Shown here piece by piece: positions 34,571 to 44,030 of a stretch of 64,000 bases of DNA. The stretch spans positions 434,001-498,000 of the forward strand of contig NZ_JBLTWO010000002.1 in assembly GCF_049889055.1 (NCBI RefSeq). The letters are read 5' to 3'. The stretch comes from Rhizorhabdus sp049889055 (GTDB lineage: Bacteria; Pseudomonadota; Alphaproteobacteria; Sphingomonadales; Sphingomonadaceae). The first letter of the stretch is position 1, and each line of letters begins with the position of its first letter. A model generated the notes under the pieces. That model worked only from the letters and a program-made list of their open reading frames with translations, was not told the DNA's origin and did no database searches. A program made the translations under genes and the position numbers.

Positions 34571-36361
34571 TCATTTGCGGCCGAACAGCTTCTCGATCTC
34601 GTCATGGCCGAGCTTGATCCAGGTCGGGCGGCCATGGTTGCACTGGCCCGAATGCGGCGTGACCTCCATCTCGCGGAGCAGCGCGTTCATCTCGGCGACC
34701 GACAAGCTGCGGCCCGCGCGGACCGATCCGTGGCAGGCCATGGTCGCGGCGACATGGTCGAGCCGTTCCTTGAGCGACAGCGCCTGGTCATAGGCGGCGA
34801 GTTCGTCGGCGAGGTCGACGACGAGGCCCTGGACGTCGCCCTGCCCCAGTAAGGCCGGGGTCGCGCGGACCAGCATGGCACGCGGGCCGAAGCGTTCGAG
34901 GTCGAGCCCCATTTCGGACAGTTCGCCGAGCCGCGTCTCGAGCCGGTCGCAGGCGGGCTCGTCCAGCTCGACCACCTCGGGCAGCAGCAGGGCCTGCCGC
35001 GATACGCCGCCGGCCGCCATGGCGCGGCGCATCCGTTCGAGGACGAGGCGCTCATGCGCGGCGTGCTGGTCGACGATCACAAGCCCGTCGCTGGCCTCGG
35101 CGACGATATAGGTCGCGGCGATCTGCCCCCGGGCGACGCCCATCGGGAAGCTCGCCGGCTCGGGCACCGGCGCGGCCGAAGCTTCGGCGCGGGCCATCGG
35201 CGCGGGGGCATAGTCCGCGACCCGGTCCCAGACGCTCCCCTGGCGCGGGGCAACATCACCTGTCGGCATGGGATAGGCCGGGCTCCCGCCTGCCGTCATA
35301 GGCCAGGGCGAAGGCGATCCCCCGCCCCCAACCTGCCAGCTGCCCAGGCTGGCGACCGAGGCGCGCTGAACGCTGCGATGGCCGGCCTCGTCGAGCGCGG
35401 CGCGCAGCCCGCCGACGATCATGCCCCGGATCAGGCCCGGATCGCGAAAGCGGACCTCGGTCTTGGCCGGGTGGACGTTCACGTCGACGAGATCGCCGGG
35501 CAGGTCTAGGAACAGCGCCATCACCGGGTGCCGGTCGCGCGCCAGCATGTCCTGATAGGCCGCGCGCACCGCGCCGATCAGCAGCCGGTCCTTCACCGGG
35601 CGGCCATTGACGAACAGATATTGGTGATCGGCGACGCCGCGGTTGAAGGTCGGCAGGCCAGCGACGCCGGTCAGCGAGATCGCCTCGCGCCGGAAATCGA
35701 CCGCGACGCTGTTATCGGCCAGATCCTTGTCGGTCAGCGCGGCGACCCGGCTCACCCGATCCTCGTCGGGCGAGACGAGGATCGCGCGGCGGCCGTCATG
35801 TTCCAGGCTGAAGCCGATATCGGGCCGGGCCATAGCCAGTCGGCGGACGACATCGACGCAGGCCGCATATTCCGACCGCGCCGAGCGCAGGAACTTCCGC
35901 CGCGCCGGCACCTTGGCGAAGAGATGCGCGACCCTGATGCGCGTGCCTGGCGGCAGCGCGGCCGGCCCCTCCCCCGCCAACTCGCCATGGTCGATGCGCC
36001 GGAGCCAGCCATCGGCGCCCCGGACACGGCTTTCGATCGTCAGGTCGGCGACGCTCGCGATCGAGGGCAGCGCCTCGCCGCGAAAGCCGAGCGTCGTCAC
36101 CGCTTCGATCGCATCGTCGGGCAGTTTCGACGTCGCGTGCCGTTCCAGCGCCAGCGCGATCTGTGCAGGCTCCATGCCGCAGCCGTCGTCGATCACCTCG
36201 ATCGCGGAAAGCCCGCCTTCCGAGAGATTTACCGCGATGCGGCGAGCGCCCGCGTCGATCGCATTCTCGACCAGTTCCTTGAGCGCGCTGGCCGGTCTTT
36301 CAACCACTTCACCGGCAGCGATGCGATTCACAAGATGTTCGGGCAGGCGGCGTATTGACAT
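34571..36361 (-). CDS. mutL: DNA mismatch repair protein MutL
   Basis: The 596-residue GHKL ATPase couples MutS recognition to strand removal. N-terminal motifs are LVNRIAAGEVVERPASALKE, the Asn-containing ELVENAIDAGAR, IEVIDDGCGM and the later GRPVKDRLL and NVHPAKTEVRF. The C-terminal domain has DQHAAHERLVLE, the D-Q-H-A-x2-E-x4-E metal site of nicking MutL proteins, and GQCNHGRPT. So this MutL should cut the new strand itself, as expected in bacteria without MutH. I chose the ATG at 36361 (MSIRRLPEHL); an in-frame extension of 12 residues has no support. Confidence 0.96.
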   Translation of the reverse strand: MSIRRLPEHLVNRIAAGEVVERPASALKELVENAIDAGARRIAVNLSEGGLSAIEVIDDGCGMEPAQIALALERHATSKLPDDAIEAVTTLGFRGEALPSIASVADLTIESRVRGADGWLRRIDHGELAGEGPAALPPGTRIRVAHLFAKVPARRKFLRSARSEYAACVDVVRRLAMARPDIGFSLEHDGRRAILVSPDEDRVSRVAALTDKDLADNSVAVDFRREAISLTGVAGLPTFNRGVADHQYLFVNGRPVKDRLLIGAVRAAYQDMLARDRHPVMALFLDLPGDLVDVNVHPAKTEVRFRDPGLIRGMIVGGLRAALDEAGHRSVQRASVASLGSWQVGGGGSPSPWPMTAGGSPAYPMPTGDVAPRQGSVWDRVADYAPAPMARAEASAAPVPEPASFPMGVARGQIAATYIVAEASDGLVIVDQHAAHERLVLERMRRAMAAGGVSRQALLLPEVVELDEPACDRLETRLGELSEMGLDLERFGPRAMLVRATPALLGQGDVQGLVVDLADELAAYDQALSLKERLDHVAATMACHGSVRAGRSLSVAEMNALLREMEVTPHSGQCNHGRPTWIKLGHDEIEKLFGRK

Positions 36362-36488
36362 GGTCCCCGTCCTAGCCCAAGCGGCAGCGTTCCGCATCCC
36401 TTGATAGACGCCGGTTTTCCTTGGCCTGTCGGGTGGTGCTCGCGAGACCTCATCCGGCCTGGGGCGGGCCTAGAGAACGGACCAAAGC

Positions 36489-37529
36489 ATGTTCCTGCAG
36501 CGCTATTTCAAGTTCATGTCGCATGATATGGCGATCGACCTCGGCACCGCCAACACCGTCGTCTATGTTCGCGGGCGCGGCATCGTCCTCAACGAGCCGT
36601 CGGTGGTCGCGATCGAGACGCTCAACGGGGTCAAGCGGGTCCGCGCGGTCGGCGACGACGCCAAGCTGATGATGGGCAAGACCCCCGGCACGATCGAGGC
36701 GATCCGCCCGCTGCGCGACGGCGTGATCGCGGACATCGACGTCGCCGAGCAGATGATCAAGCATTTCATCCAGAAGGTTCATGGCCGCCGCACCTTCATG
36801 CGCTGGCCCGAAATCGTGATCTGCGTGCCGTCGGGCTCGACCTCGGTCGAGCGCCGCGCGATCCGCGATGCCGCTTCCAACGCCGGCGCCAGCCAGGTGT
36901 GGCTGATCGAGGAGCCGATGGCCGCCGCGATCGGTGCGGGCATGCCGGTGACCGAACCTATCGGATCGATGGTCGTCGACATCGGTGGCGGCACGACCGA
37001 GGTGGCGGTGCTGTCGCTGCGCGGCCTCGCCTATACGACGTCGGTCCGTGTCGGCGGCGACAAGATGGACGAGGCGATCAGCTCCTATGTCCGCCGCAAT
37101 CATAATCTGCTGATCGGGGAGGCCACGGCCGAGCGGATCAAGCAGGAAGTGGGCGTCGCCAAGATGCCGCTCGACGGCAAGGGCAAGACGATCCACATCA
37201 AGGGTCGCGACCTCGTCAACGGCGTGCCCAAGGAAATCACCATCACCCAGGCGCAGATCGCCGAGGCGCTGACCGAGCCGGTTTCGGCGATCGTCGAGGG
37301 CGTCCGCATCGCGCTGGAAAACACCGCCCCCGAACTGGCGGCGGACATCGTCGATCAGGGCATCGTCCTGACCGGCGGCGGCGCGCTGCTGCAGGGGATC
37401 GACGAGGTGCTGCGCGAGGCCACCGGCCTGCCCGTCTCGATCGCCGAAGACCCGCTCACCTGCGTCGCACTGGGCACCGGGCGCGCGCTGGAGGACTCGG
37501 TCTTCCGCGGCGTTCTGCAGACCGCCTGA
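36489..37529 (+). CDS. mreB: Rod-shape-determining actin homologue MreB
   Basis: The 346-residue protein forms membrane-bound filaments that guide sidewall peptidoglycan synthesis. Actin-fold signatures are AIDLGTANTVVYVRG (phosphate 1), SMVVDIGGGTTEVAVLSL (phosphate 2) and IVLTGGGALLQGID (adenosine). An N-terminal amphipathic stretch (FLQRYFKFMSHD) fits membrane anchoring. It heads mreB-mreC-mreD-mrdA-rodA and diverges from mutL across a 127-base spacer that should hold both promoters. Confidence 0.98.
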   Translation: MFLQRYFKFMSHDMAIDLGTANTVVYVRGRGIVLNEPSVVAIETLNGVKRVRAVGDDAKLMMGKTPGTIEAIRPLRDGVIADIDVAEQMIKHFIQKVHGRRTFMRWPEIVICVPSGSTSVERRAIRDAASNAGASQVWLIEEPMAAAIGAGMPVTEPIGSMVVDIGGGTTEVAVLSLRGLAYTTSVRVGGDKMDEAISSYVRRNHNLLIGEATAERIKQEVGVAKMPLDGKGKTIHIKGRDLVNGVPKEITITQAQIAEALTEPVSAIVEGVRIALENTAPELAADIVDQGIVLTGGGALLQGIDEVLREATGLPVSIAEDPLTCVALGTGRALEDSVFRGVLQTA

Positions 37530-37546
37530 GCCGCGGGTAACCGTCG

Positions 37547-38422
37547 ATGGCGGCGCCCCGACACAGGCGTCGAGGATTTTCCCGCCGGGTCCAATATGGC
37601 CTGTTCGCGGGCTATGTCATCGCGGTTGCGGGGATCGTCCTCGGTGCCGGGCTGCTGCTGTTGTCACGGCTCGATCCGCGCGCCTTCGGTACGCTGCGGG
37701 GCATCGCGATCGACGCGGGATCGCTGGCATCGGGCATCGGCCGAAGCGGCGTCGACGCGGTGCGCGGCGGCGCGGATGCGCTGTCCGATTACATCATGGC
37801 CGGCAGCCAGAATGCGGCATTGCGCGAGCAGCTTGGGGCGCAACGTCGAGCGTTGATCGCAGCCAAGGCCGTTGCTGCGGAAAATGCCCGACTCAAGGCG
37901 CTGGTCGGCCTGCAGGAAAATCTGCCGCGTCCGATATTGTCGGCGCGTCTCGTCGGCTCGACCCCGACCGGCCAGCGCCGCTTCGCCACCCTCAGCGCCG
38001 GTCTCGCCGCCGGGGTCAAATCCGGCATGACGGTGCGTTCGCCCGAGGGGCTGGTCGGCCGCATATATGAGGGCGGATTGTTCGCCTCGCGCGTGCTGCT
38101 GCTGACCGATGGCGAGACGGCGGTGCCCGTCCGCATCGTGCGCACCGGCAATCCCGCCATCGCCACCGGACAGGGCGACGGGACGATGGAGATACGCGGC
38201 CTGATCTCCGGCGGCCGGCCGTTCCGGCGCGGCGACCTCGCCGTTACCTCGGGCACAGGCGGGGTGTTCTTCCCCAATGTCCCGGTCGCGGTCATCGTGC
38301 AGATCCGGGGCGACCGGGCGATCGCGCGGCCTCTCGCCGATCCGGCCCGGGCCGATTTCGCGGCGGTCTATCCGGTCTATCAGGCTCCGATCGCGGACCG
38401 CCCCGCGCCGCCCCGGCCATGA
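37547..38422 (+). CDS. mreC: Rod-shape-determining protein MreC
   Basis: The 291-residue bitopic protein joins MreB to the periplasmic synthases. One membrane span (YVIAVAGIVLGAGLLLL, about residues 25-42) is followed by a coiled coil (AALREQLGAQRRALIAAKAV) and the twin beta-barrel domain with GQRRFATLSAGLAAGVKSGM and EGLVGRIYEGG. The ending is Pro-rich. It lies 17 bases after mreB, and its stop overlaps the ATG of mreD. Confidence 0.95.
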   Translation: MAAPRHRRRGFSRRVQYGLFAGYVIAVAGIVLGAGLLLLSRLDPRAFGTLRGIAIDAGSLASGIGRSGVDAVRGGADALSDYIMAGSQNAALREQLGAQRRALIAAKAVAAENARLKALVGLQENLPRPILSARLVGSTPTGQRRFATLSAGLAAGVKSGMTVRSPEGLVGRIYEGGLFASRVLLLTDGETAVPVRIVRTGNPAIATGQGDGTMEIRGLISGGRPFRRGDLAVTSGTGGVFFPNVPVAVIVQIRGDRAIARPLADPARADFAAVYPVYQAPIADRPAPPRP

Positions 38423-38931
38423 TCGGACGGCTGCACGACGGCTTCACCGAGCGGCTGCCGCTTCGGGTGCGATGGGTGCCGATCGGTTCGACCCTGATCG
38501 GCTCGGCCATGGGCGCGCTCCCGGTTATCGCGACAGAGCCGATCGTGCCGCCCTTCGGCCTGATGATCCTTCTGGCCTGGCGGTTGCTAAGGCCCGAACT
38601 CTGGCCCGCCTGGATGGCGTTGCCGCTCGGGCTCGCCGACGATCTCTTATGTGGCCATTATCTGGGGACGGCGGTAATCCTCTGGACCGTGGCCTTCCTG
38701 ATACTCGAATGGGTCGACCAACTCGTGCTGTGGCGCGACGGTCGCATCGAATGGGCGATCGCTTCGGTGGCGATCGCCGCCATCGGTGCCGGTTCCTGGC
38801 TATTCTCACAGCCGAGCGACAGCGCCACCAGCCTGCTCGTCCTCATGCCGCAGACGGTCGGCGCGATATTGTGCTTCCCTGCGGTCCTCCGCTTGACCGC
38901 CCTGCTCGATCGCTGGCGCCTGAAACGATGA
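38419..38931 (+). CDS. mreD: Rod-shape-determining protein MreD
   Basis: The 170-residue, five- or six-span inner-membrane protein completes the MreBCD complex. Sequence conservation in MreD is low; the call rests on size, hydrophobic profile, a central LGLADDLLCGHYLGT that matches the family's G-x-x-x-D segment, and position between mreC and mrdA with ATGA overlaps on both sides. The first 20 residues are polar and cytosolic. Confidence 0.9.
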   Translation: MIGRLHDGFTERLPLRVRWVPIGSTLIGSAMGALPVIATEPIVPPFGLMILLAWRLLRPELWPAWMALPLGLADDLLCGHYLGTAVILWTVAFLILEWVDQLVLWRDGRIEWAIASVAIAAIGAGSWLFSQPSDSATSLLVLMPQTVGAILCFPAVLRLTALLDRWRLKR

Positions 38932-40940
38932 AGCGCACGCGCCTCATCACCGAGCAGAGCCTCGCCTTCACCTTCTCTCGCCGCGCCATCTTCCTGGGCG
39001 GTGCACAGGTGGCGGTGGGTACCGTGCTCGCCGGGCGCATGGCGTGGCTCTCGATCGCGCAGAATGAGCGCTACACCTCTCTGTCCGAGAGCAACCGCAT
39101 CCAGCTGACGCTGGTGCCGCCCCGGCGTGGATGGATCATCGACCGGGGCGGCCGGCCGATCGCGATCAACCGCACCACATTTCGCGTCGATATCATCCCC
39201 AACCAGCTGAAAAATGGCGAGGCGGTGCTGGCGCAACTGCGCGATCTTCTGGCCCTCAGCGCCGACGACCTCGAACGCATCCGCACCGACCTCGCCAAGG
39301 CGCGCGGCTATCAGCCGGTGCCGGTCGCCGAGAATATCGATTATGAGCGCTTCGCGGCGGTCAGCGTGCGCCAGCCCAATCTGCCCGGCGTGAAGCCCGC
39401 GAGCGGCTATGGCCGCTATTATCCTGCCGGCGCTGCCATGGCGCATGTCACCGGCTATGTCGGCACCGCATCGGCCGCCGACTATGACAAGTCGCGCGAC
39501 CCTCTGCTGATCACGCCGGGATTCAAGATCGGTAAGGAAGGTCTTGAAAAGACTATGGACCTCTGGCTGCGCGGCAAGCCCGGCGCGATGCGCAGCGAGG
39601 TCACCGCGCATGGCAAGGTGGTGCGCGAGCTGACCACCAGCCCCGAAGTCCCCGGCAATGCGATGCAGCTCACCATCGACGCCGGGCTGCAGCGCTACAC
39701 CGCCTCGCGCCTGGGCCCCGAAAGCGCTTCGGCGGTCATGATCGACGTGAAGACCGGCGGCATCCTCGCCATGGCGTCGATGCCGGCGTACGACCCGAAC
39801 AGTTTCTCCGACGGGATCAGCCATTTCGAATGGGATCTGCTGTCGAACGACGATCATCTGCCGCTGACCAACAAGGTGATGCAGGGGCTCTATCCGCCGG
39901 GCTCGACGGTGAAGCCGATGGTCGCGCTCGCCTTGCTCGAGGCCGGGGTCGATCCGCATCAGAGCGTCAACTGCACCGGCCGCTATCGCCTCGGGAACAG
40001 TTACTTCCACTGCTGGCGCCATGGCGGCCATGGCCCGGTCGACATGCACCGGGCGATCGCGTCGAGCTGCGACGTCTATTTCTACACCATGGCGCGGCTG
40101 ATCGGGATCGACCGGATCGCGGCCATGGCGCGCAAGCTGGGGCTCGGCGAGCGGTTCGACCTGCCGATGCCGTCGCAGCGTTATGGGACGGTGCCCGATA
40201 CCGCGTGGAAGGCGCAGCGCTACAAGGGCGCACGCTGGACCACGGCCGACACGCTCAACGCCACGATCGGCCAGGGCTATATGCTGTCAAACCCGCTGCA
40301 GCTGGCGATCATGGCGGCGCGCATCGCGTCGGGCACCGCGCTTGCGCCCCGGCTGATCCTCAACAAGCGCCATGGGCCGCAGGGCGCATCGCTGGGCATC
40401 GCTCCCGGCCATCTCGACATCGTGCGGGAGGCTATGAGCGGCGTCATCAACGGGCCTTATGGTACGGGCTTTTCCGGCCGGCTGAACATCGATGACCTGC
40501 TGATGGCCGGAAAGACGGGCACCGCACAGGTGCGGCGGATCACCATGGCGATGCGCCGGGCCGGCAATTTCGGAACGCATGGCGTACCCTGGAAATATCG
40601 TGACCATGGCCTGTTCGTGGCCTTCGCGCCGGTCGATGATCCGCGCTATGCCGTGTCGGTGGTGATCGAACATGGCATGCATGGCGCATCGGGTGCCCCG
40701 ATCGCGCGCGACATGATCACCTATCTCTACGACCGCAAGCTCGCGGAAAACCGGCTCGCCCTGCTCGAACAAGGCTGGGGCGGCACCATCGAGCAGCGAA
40801 TGGAACGCAAGGCCTATGCCTGGGCGCGGCGCGGAGAACCCTCGGCCGATAGCACCAGAGCAGCGGCCGGCGCACAGACCGGCGCTCAGGCCGATCCGCC
40901 CCCGCCGCCGACCGGCGAAGACGGGAGCGATCCCGAATGA
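38928..40940 (+). CDS. mrdA: Penicillin-binding protein 2 (peptidoglycan transpeptidase)
   Basis: The 670-residue class B PBP cross-links sidewall peptidoglycan together with RodA. A signal-anchor span is at residues 20-38. The pedestal domain has RGWIIDRGGRPIA, and the transpeptidase domain has the active serine in PPGSTVKPM (S-T-V-K), the second motif in SSCD, and KTGTAQV. The tail is Pro- and Gly-rich. I placed the start at the ATG at 38928, inside the mreD stop; a longer in-frame reading to the left overlaps mreC and mreD and is not protein-like. Confidence 0.96.
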   Translation: MKRTRLITEQSLAFTFSRRAIFLGGAQVAVGTVLAGRMAWLSIAQNERYTSLSESNRIQLTLVPPRRGWIIDRGGRPIAINRTTFRVDIIPNQLKNGEAVLAQLRDLLALSADDLERIRTDLAKARGYQPVPVAENIDYERFAAVSVRQPNLPGVKPASGYGRYYPAGAAMAHVTGYVGTASAADYDKSRDPLLITPGFKIGKEGLEKTMDLWLRGKPGAMRSEVTAHGKVVRELTTSPEVPGNAMQLTIDAGLQRYTASRLGPESASAVMIDVKTGGILAMASMPAYDPNSFSDGISHFEWDLLSNDDHLPLTNKVMQGLYPPGSTVKPMVALALLEAGVDPHQSVNCTGRYRLGNSYFHCWRHGGHGPVDMHRAIASSCDVYFYTMARLIGIDRIAAMARKLGLGERFDLPMPSQRYGTVPDTAWKAQRYKGARWTTADTLNATIGQGYMLSNPLQLAIMAARIASGTALAPRLILNKRHGPQGASLGIAPGHLDIVREAMSGVINGPYGTGFSGRLNIDDLLMAGKTGTAQVRRITMAMRRAGNFGTHGVPWKYRDHGLFVAFAPVDDPRYAVSVVIEHGMHGASGAPIARDMITYLYDRKLAENRLALLEQGWGGTIEQRMERKAYAWARRGEPSADSTRAAAGAQTGAQADPPPPPTGEDGSDPE

Positions 40941-42040
40941 GCCGGGAATCGATCGTCCCCGCGCCGCTGCGCGACGTCCCCTGGGGTCTGCTGGCACTGG
41001 TCGCCGCGATCGGGGGCTTCGGGCTCGTCGTCCTCTATTCGGCGGCGGGCGGCAGCATGCGGCCCTGGGCGCTGTCGCAGGGCACGCGCCTGATGGCCTT
41101 TCTCGCTCTGGCGATCCTCATTTCACGCCTGGGCGAGCATCGGCTCAAGGCGATGACGATGCCGGCCTATCTGGGCCTCGTCGCAATGCTGCTGCTGGTC
41201 GAACTGTTCGGCTTCGTCGGGGGCGGCAGCCGGCGCTGGCTCGATCTCGGCTTCATCCGGCTGCAGCCGTCCGAACTGATGAAGCCGGTGATCGTGCTGA
41301 CGGTGGCGCGCTTCTACGACATGCTGCCTGCCGGGGAGATACGCCGCTTCAGTGCCGTCTGGCCGCCGGCGCTGCTGATCGGCATCCCGGCCTTTCTCGT
41401 GATGACCCAGCCCGATCTGGGCACCGCGTTGATGATCTGCGGCGGCGGCATCACCGTTGCCTTCCTGTCGGGCCTGCCGCTGCGGCTGTTCGTCGGCGCC
41501 GGGGCGGTTCTCGCAGCGGCCTTCCCGATCGCCCTGTCGATGATGCATGGCTATCAGCGCGACCGGATCAACATCTTCCTCAATCCCGAAGCCGACCCGC
41601 TCGGCACCGGCTACCACATCATCCAGTCGAAGATCGCGATCGGCTCGGGCGGCATTTCCGGCAAGGGCTTCCTCGAAGGAACGCAGAGCCACCTCGACTA
41701 TCTGCCCGAGCGTCACACCGACTTCGTCTTCGCTACCATGGCCGAGGAATGGGGACTGGTCGGCGGGCTGTTCCTGATCTTCGGCTATATGATGGTGATC
41801 CGCTGGGGGATGCGCGTTGCCGGGCGGGCCAAGGGGCGCTTTGCGCGGCTGGCGGCGGCAGGACTGACCACCACCATCTTCTTCTATTTCGCGATCAACC
41901 TGATGATGGTGATGGGCCTGGCCCCGGTGGTTGGCATCCCCCTGCCCCTCGTTTCCTTCGGCGGATCGGCGATGATGACCGTGCTGATCTGCATCGGCAT
42001 GCTGATGGCGATCGACCGCAGCGTCCGCCCGGGCCAATAG
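40937..42040 (+). CDS. rodA: Peptidoglycan glycosyltransferase RodA (SEDS)
   Basis: The 367-residue SEDS protein polymerises glycan strands from lipid II in partnership with PBP2. About ten spans are visible. Family hallmarks are GGGSRRWLDLGFIRLQPSE, TQPDLGTALMI, the catalytic aspartate of the long periplasmic loop region GFLEGTQSHLDYLPERHTDF, and PLVSFGGSAM near the end. The start codon overlaps the mrdA stop. It closes the mre operon, with 179 bases before tRNA-Lys. Confidence 0.97.
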   Translation: MSRESIVPAPLRDVPWGLLALVAAIGGFGLVVLYSAAGGSMRPWALSQGTRLMAFLALAILISRLGEHRLKAMTMPAYLGLVAMLLLVELFGFVGGGSRRWLDLGFIRLQPSELMKPVIVLTVARFYDMLPAGEIRRFSAVWPPALLIGIPAFLVMTQPDLGTALMICGGGITVAFLSGLPLRLFVGAGAVLAAAFPIALSMMHGYQRDRINIFLNPEADPLGTGYHIIQSKIAIGSGGISGKGFLEGTQSHLDYLPERHTDFVFATMAEEWGLVGGLFLIFGYMMVIRWGMRVAGRAKGRFARLAAAGLTTTIFFYFAINLMMVMGLAPVVGIPLPLVSFGGSAMMTVLICIGMLMAIDRSVRPGQ

Positions 42041-42145
42041 CCGCTCGGTCGATCGCTAAGAGGCTGATCGCAATCGGAATTATTCGACATTTCCGGCACC
42101 GCCGCGCCGCAGCGAAAAAAATTGGCAGAAAGTGGAATTTGGCGG

Positions 42146-42173
42146 TTTACATTTCAAAGGAGCGGGTGCTAAA
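42146..42173 (+). promoter_or_regulatory. Possible promoter of tRNA-Lys
   Basis: TTTACA (42146-42151) and GCTAAA (42168-42173) are spaced by 16 bases and lie 46 bases upstream of the tRNA. The -35 matches consensus in five of six positions; the -10 is a weaker fit, so this is tentative. Confidence 0.35.
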
Positions 42174-42219
42174 GGCGCGCCTCCACAGCGGGACCAACCA
42201 TCCCCCGCCGCCGGAAAGT

Positions 42220-42295
<76 letters not shown>

Positions 42296-42338
42296 TTCCC
42301 TTCCCAAGAATGATAGCACCGGTCCGGCGAGGTCAGAA

Positions 42339-43268
42339 ATGCCGACGCAAAGGTGGCGATCCCTCTGGAAGAGGGTAGCGAGCATTCTGTTCGCAGCCAC
42401 CCTTGTCCTCGGCTTGTTCGTCGGCCGTTCCTACTGGAACGCGCTGGTCGATCCCATCGTCCGCCATACCGAGGTCGCCCTGTTGCCGGCCGACAGCATT
42501 GACGAGCGGCTCCGCCTGCTGCTGATCTCCGACATTCATGTGGCCGGGCCAGACATGCCTCCGTCCCGCCTCGCTCGGATCGTAGAGCAGGCGAACGCCC
42601 TGCGGCCCGATGCCGTGCTGATCGCGGGAGATCTGGTCAGCGACAAGAGCGTTTCCACGCGACGCTATTCGCTGGCTGAGGCGGTCGCTCCGCTTCGAAA
42701 ACTGAGAAGTCGCTTCGGGACATTTGCCGTGCTGGGCAATCACGATCACTGGCGCGACGCCGCAATCGCGCGGGTGGCTTTGGCGAGGATCGGCGTCACC
42801 GTGCTGGACAATAGCGCCGTTCGAGCAGGCCCTTTGGCTATCGGAGGCCTGGATGATGCCTTCACGCATCATGACGATCTCGACGCGACGCTGGACGCCA
42901 TGACCAAGCTTGGCGGGGCGCCGATCCTGCTCAGCCACAGCCCGGACCCCTTCCCCACCCTTCCGGACGGCGTGGAACTCATGCTTGCGGGACATACCCA
43001 TTGCGGTCAGATCAGACTGCCCGTCATGGGCGCCCTGTCCACCATGTCCGCCTATGGCGACAGATATGCGTGCGGTGTGGTCGTCGAAGGCGGCAAGACA
43101 CTGGTGGTCGGCGCGGGGCTAGGGACCAGCCTGCTCCCGCTCCGCTTTGGCGCTCCACCCGATATGTGGGTCATCACCGTCAGCAAATCGAATCTGTCGG
43201 GGCCGGACACTGGAGCCCGCTCTAAAACTCCGCAAACAGCCGTCCCAGGCCCTCGATCCGGTCGGTGA
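42339..43268 (+). CDS. Membrane-anchored metallophosphoesterase (YkuE-like)
   Basis: The 309-residue protein has an N-terminal span (SILFAATLVLGLFVG, residues 15-29) and a calcineurin-like phosphoesterase domain with all five metal-binding blocks: LLISDIHV, LIAGDLV, LGNHDHW, LLSHSPD and LAGHTHCGQ. YkuE-type enzymes act at the outer face of the inner membrane on phospholipids or nucleotides; the substrate here is unknown. The last 47 bases overlap, in antisense, the end of the racemase-fold gene on the other strand. It marks the border between the housekeeping region and the catabolic island. Confidence 0.88.
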   Translation: MPTQRWRSLWKRVASILFAATLVLGLFVGRSYWNALVDPIVRHTEVALLPADSIDERLRLLLISDIHVAGPDMPPSRLARIVEQANALRPDAVLIAGDLVSDKSVSTRRYSLAEAVAPLRKLRSRFGTFAVLGNHDHWRDAAIARVALARIGVTVLDNSAVRAGPLAIGGLDDAFTHHDDLDATLDAMTKLGGAPILLSHSPDPFPTLPDGVELMLAGHTHCGQIRLPVMGALSTMSAYGDRYACGVVVEGGKTLVVGAGLGTSLLPLRFGAPPDMWVITVSKSNLSGPDTGARSKTPQTAVPGPRSGR

Positions 43269-43968
43269 TGCCCAGCGTCCGCAGCGCGTGCCAGTAGGTC
43301 GCGCTGTTGATCGCGATTACGGGCTTGTCGAGCTTCGCTTCATATTCTGCGGCGAGGCTCACCATCGACAAATTGGTTCCGACCTGGACGATCGCATCGA
43401 CGTCGGGGCCATCGAGATGATCGATCACCTCACGCAACCGTTGCGGGGTGACCTTGGCGATGTCGGTCCAGCGCTTGCACAGCAACGGAACGTCGCGGAC
43501 CACCGAAAAGCCCGACTCTTCGAGGAAGCGGCGCACTTCGGCATTGGCGACCGGATAATAGGGCGAGACGAAGCTGACCCTCTTCACATTGCCATAAGCG
43601 TGAAGCGCCGCAGCGATCGATTCCGACCCGGTCGATGCGCCGACTCCCGCCAGCGTCTCGACCTCCGCCTTGAACTTCCGGCCGCCTTCGACACCGCCGT
43701 AGAAGGTGATCGCCGACATGCCGAGCACCAGATATTCGGGGCGCAGGGTCATGACCGAACGAACCGCGTCCATCGTATTTTCGGCGATCGCGGTCGTGCC
43801 CGCGATGAAGTCCTCGTTCGACAGGGCGACCGGGTCCTCCACGAAGATTCGGGAGAAATGGTTGGTCACCCCGGCGGGGCGCATCCGCTCCATGTCGGGC
43901 TGGACGGTGGTGTTGGTGGAAGGGGCGATCACGCCGAGACAGGCACGGTATCCCTGAACGTCGACCAT
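43222..43968 (-). CDS. Asp/Glu racemase-fold protein (maleate isomerase/arylmalonate decarboxylase family)
   Basis: The 248-residue protein belongs to the family of maleate cis-trans isomerase, arylmalonate decarboxylase and Asp/Glu racemase. The start has GVIAPSTNTTVQPDM, and the two pseudo-symmetric halves are visible as LVLGMSAITFYGG and IVQVGTNLSMV. In characterised members each half has a catalytic Cys at those places. Here the only cysteines are residues 10 and 164, and the motif positions read GMSA and VGTN. So it is not an ordinary cysteine-pair isomerase. It follows the FAD monooxygenase gene by 62 bases on the same strand, suggesting action on the ring-oxidation product or on a dicarboxylate. 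Confidence 0.78.
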   Translation of the reverse strand: MVDVQGYRACLGVIAPSTNTTVQPDMERMRPAGVTNHFSRIFVEDPVALSNEDFIAGTTAIAENTMDAVRSVMTLRPEYLVLGMSAITFYGGVEGGRKFKAEVETLAGVGASTGSESIAAALHAYGNVKRVSFVSPYYPVANAEVRRFLEESGFSVVRDVPLLCKRWTDIAKVTPQRLREVIDHLDGPDVDAIVQVGTNLSMVSLAAEYEAKLDKPVIAINSATYWHALRTLGITDRIEGLGRLFAEF

Positions 43969-44030
43969 TTTTGGGTGTTCTCCGGTGAAACGGGCGCAGC
44001 AAGCCCCTCCGCTGCTGCGCCCGGTGTTGC

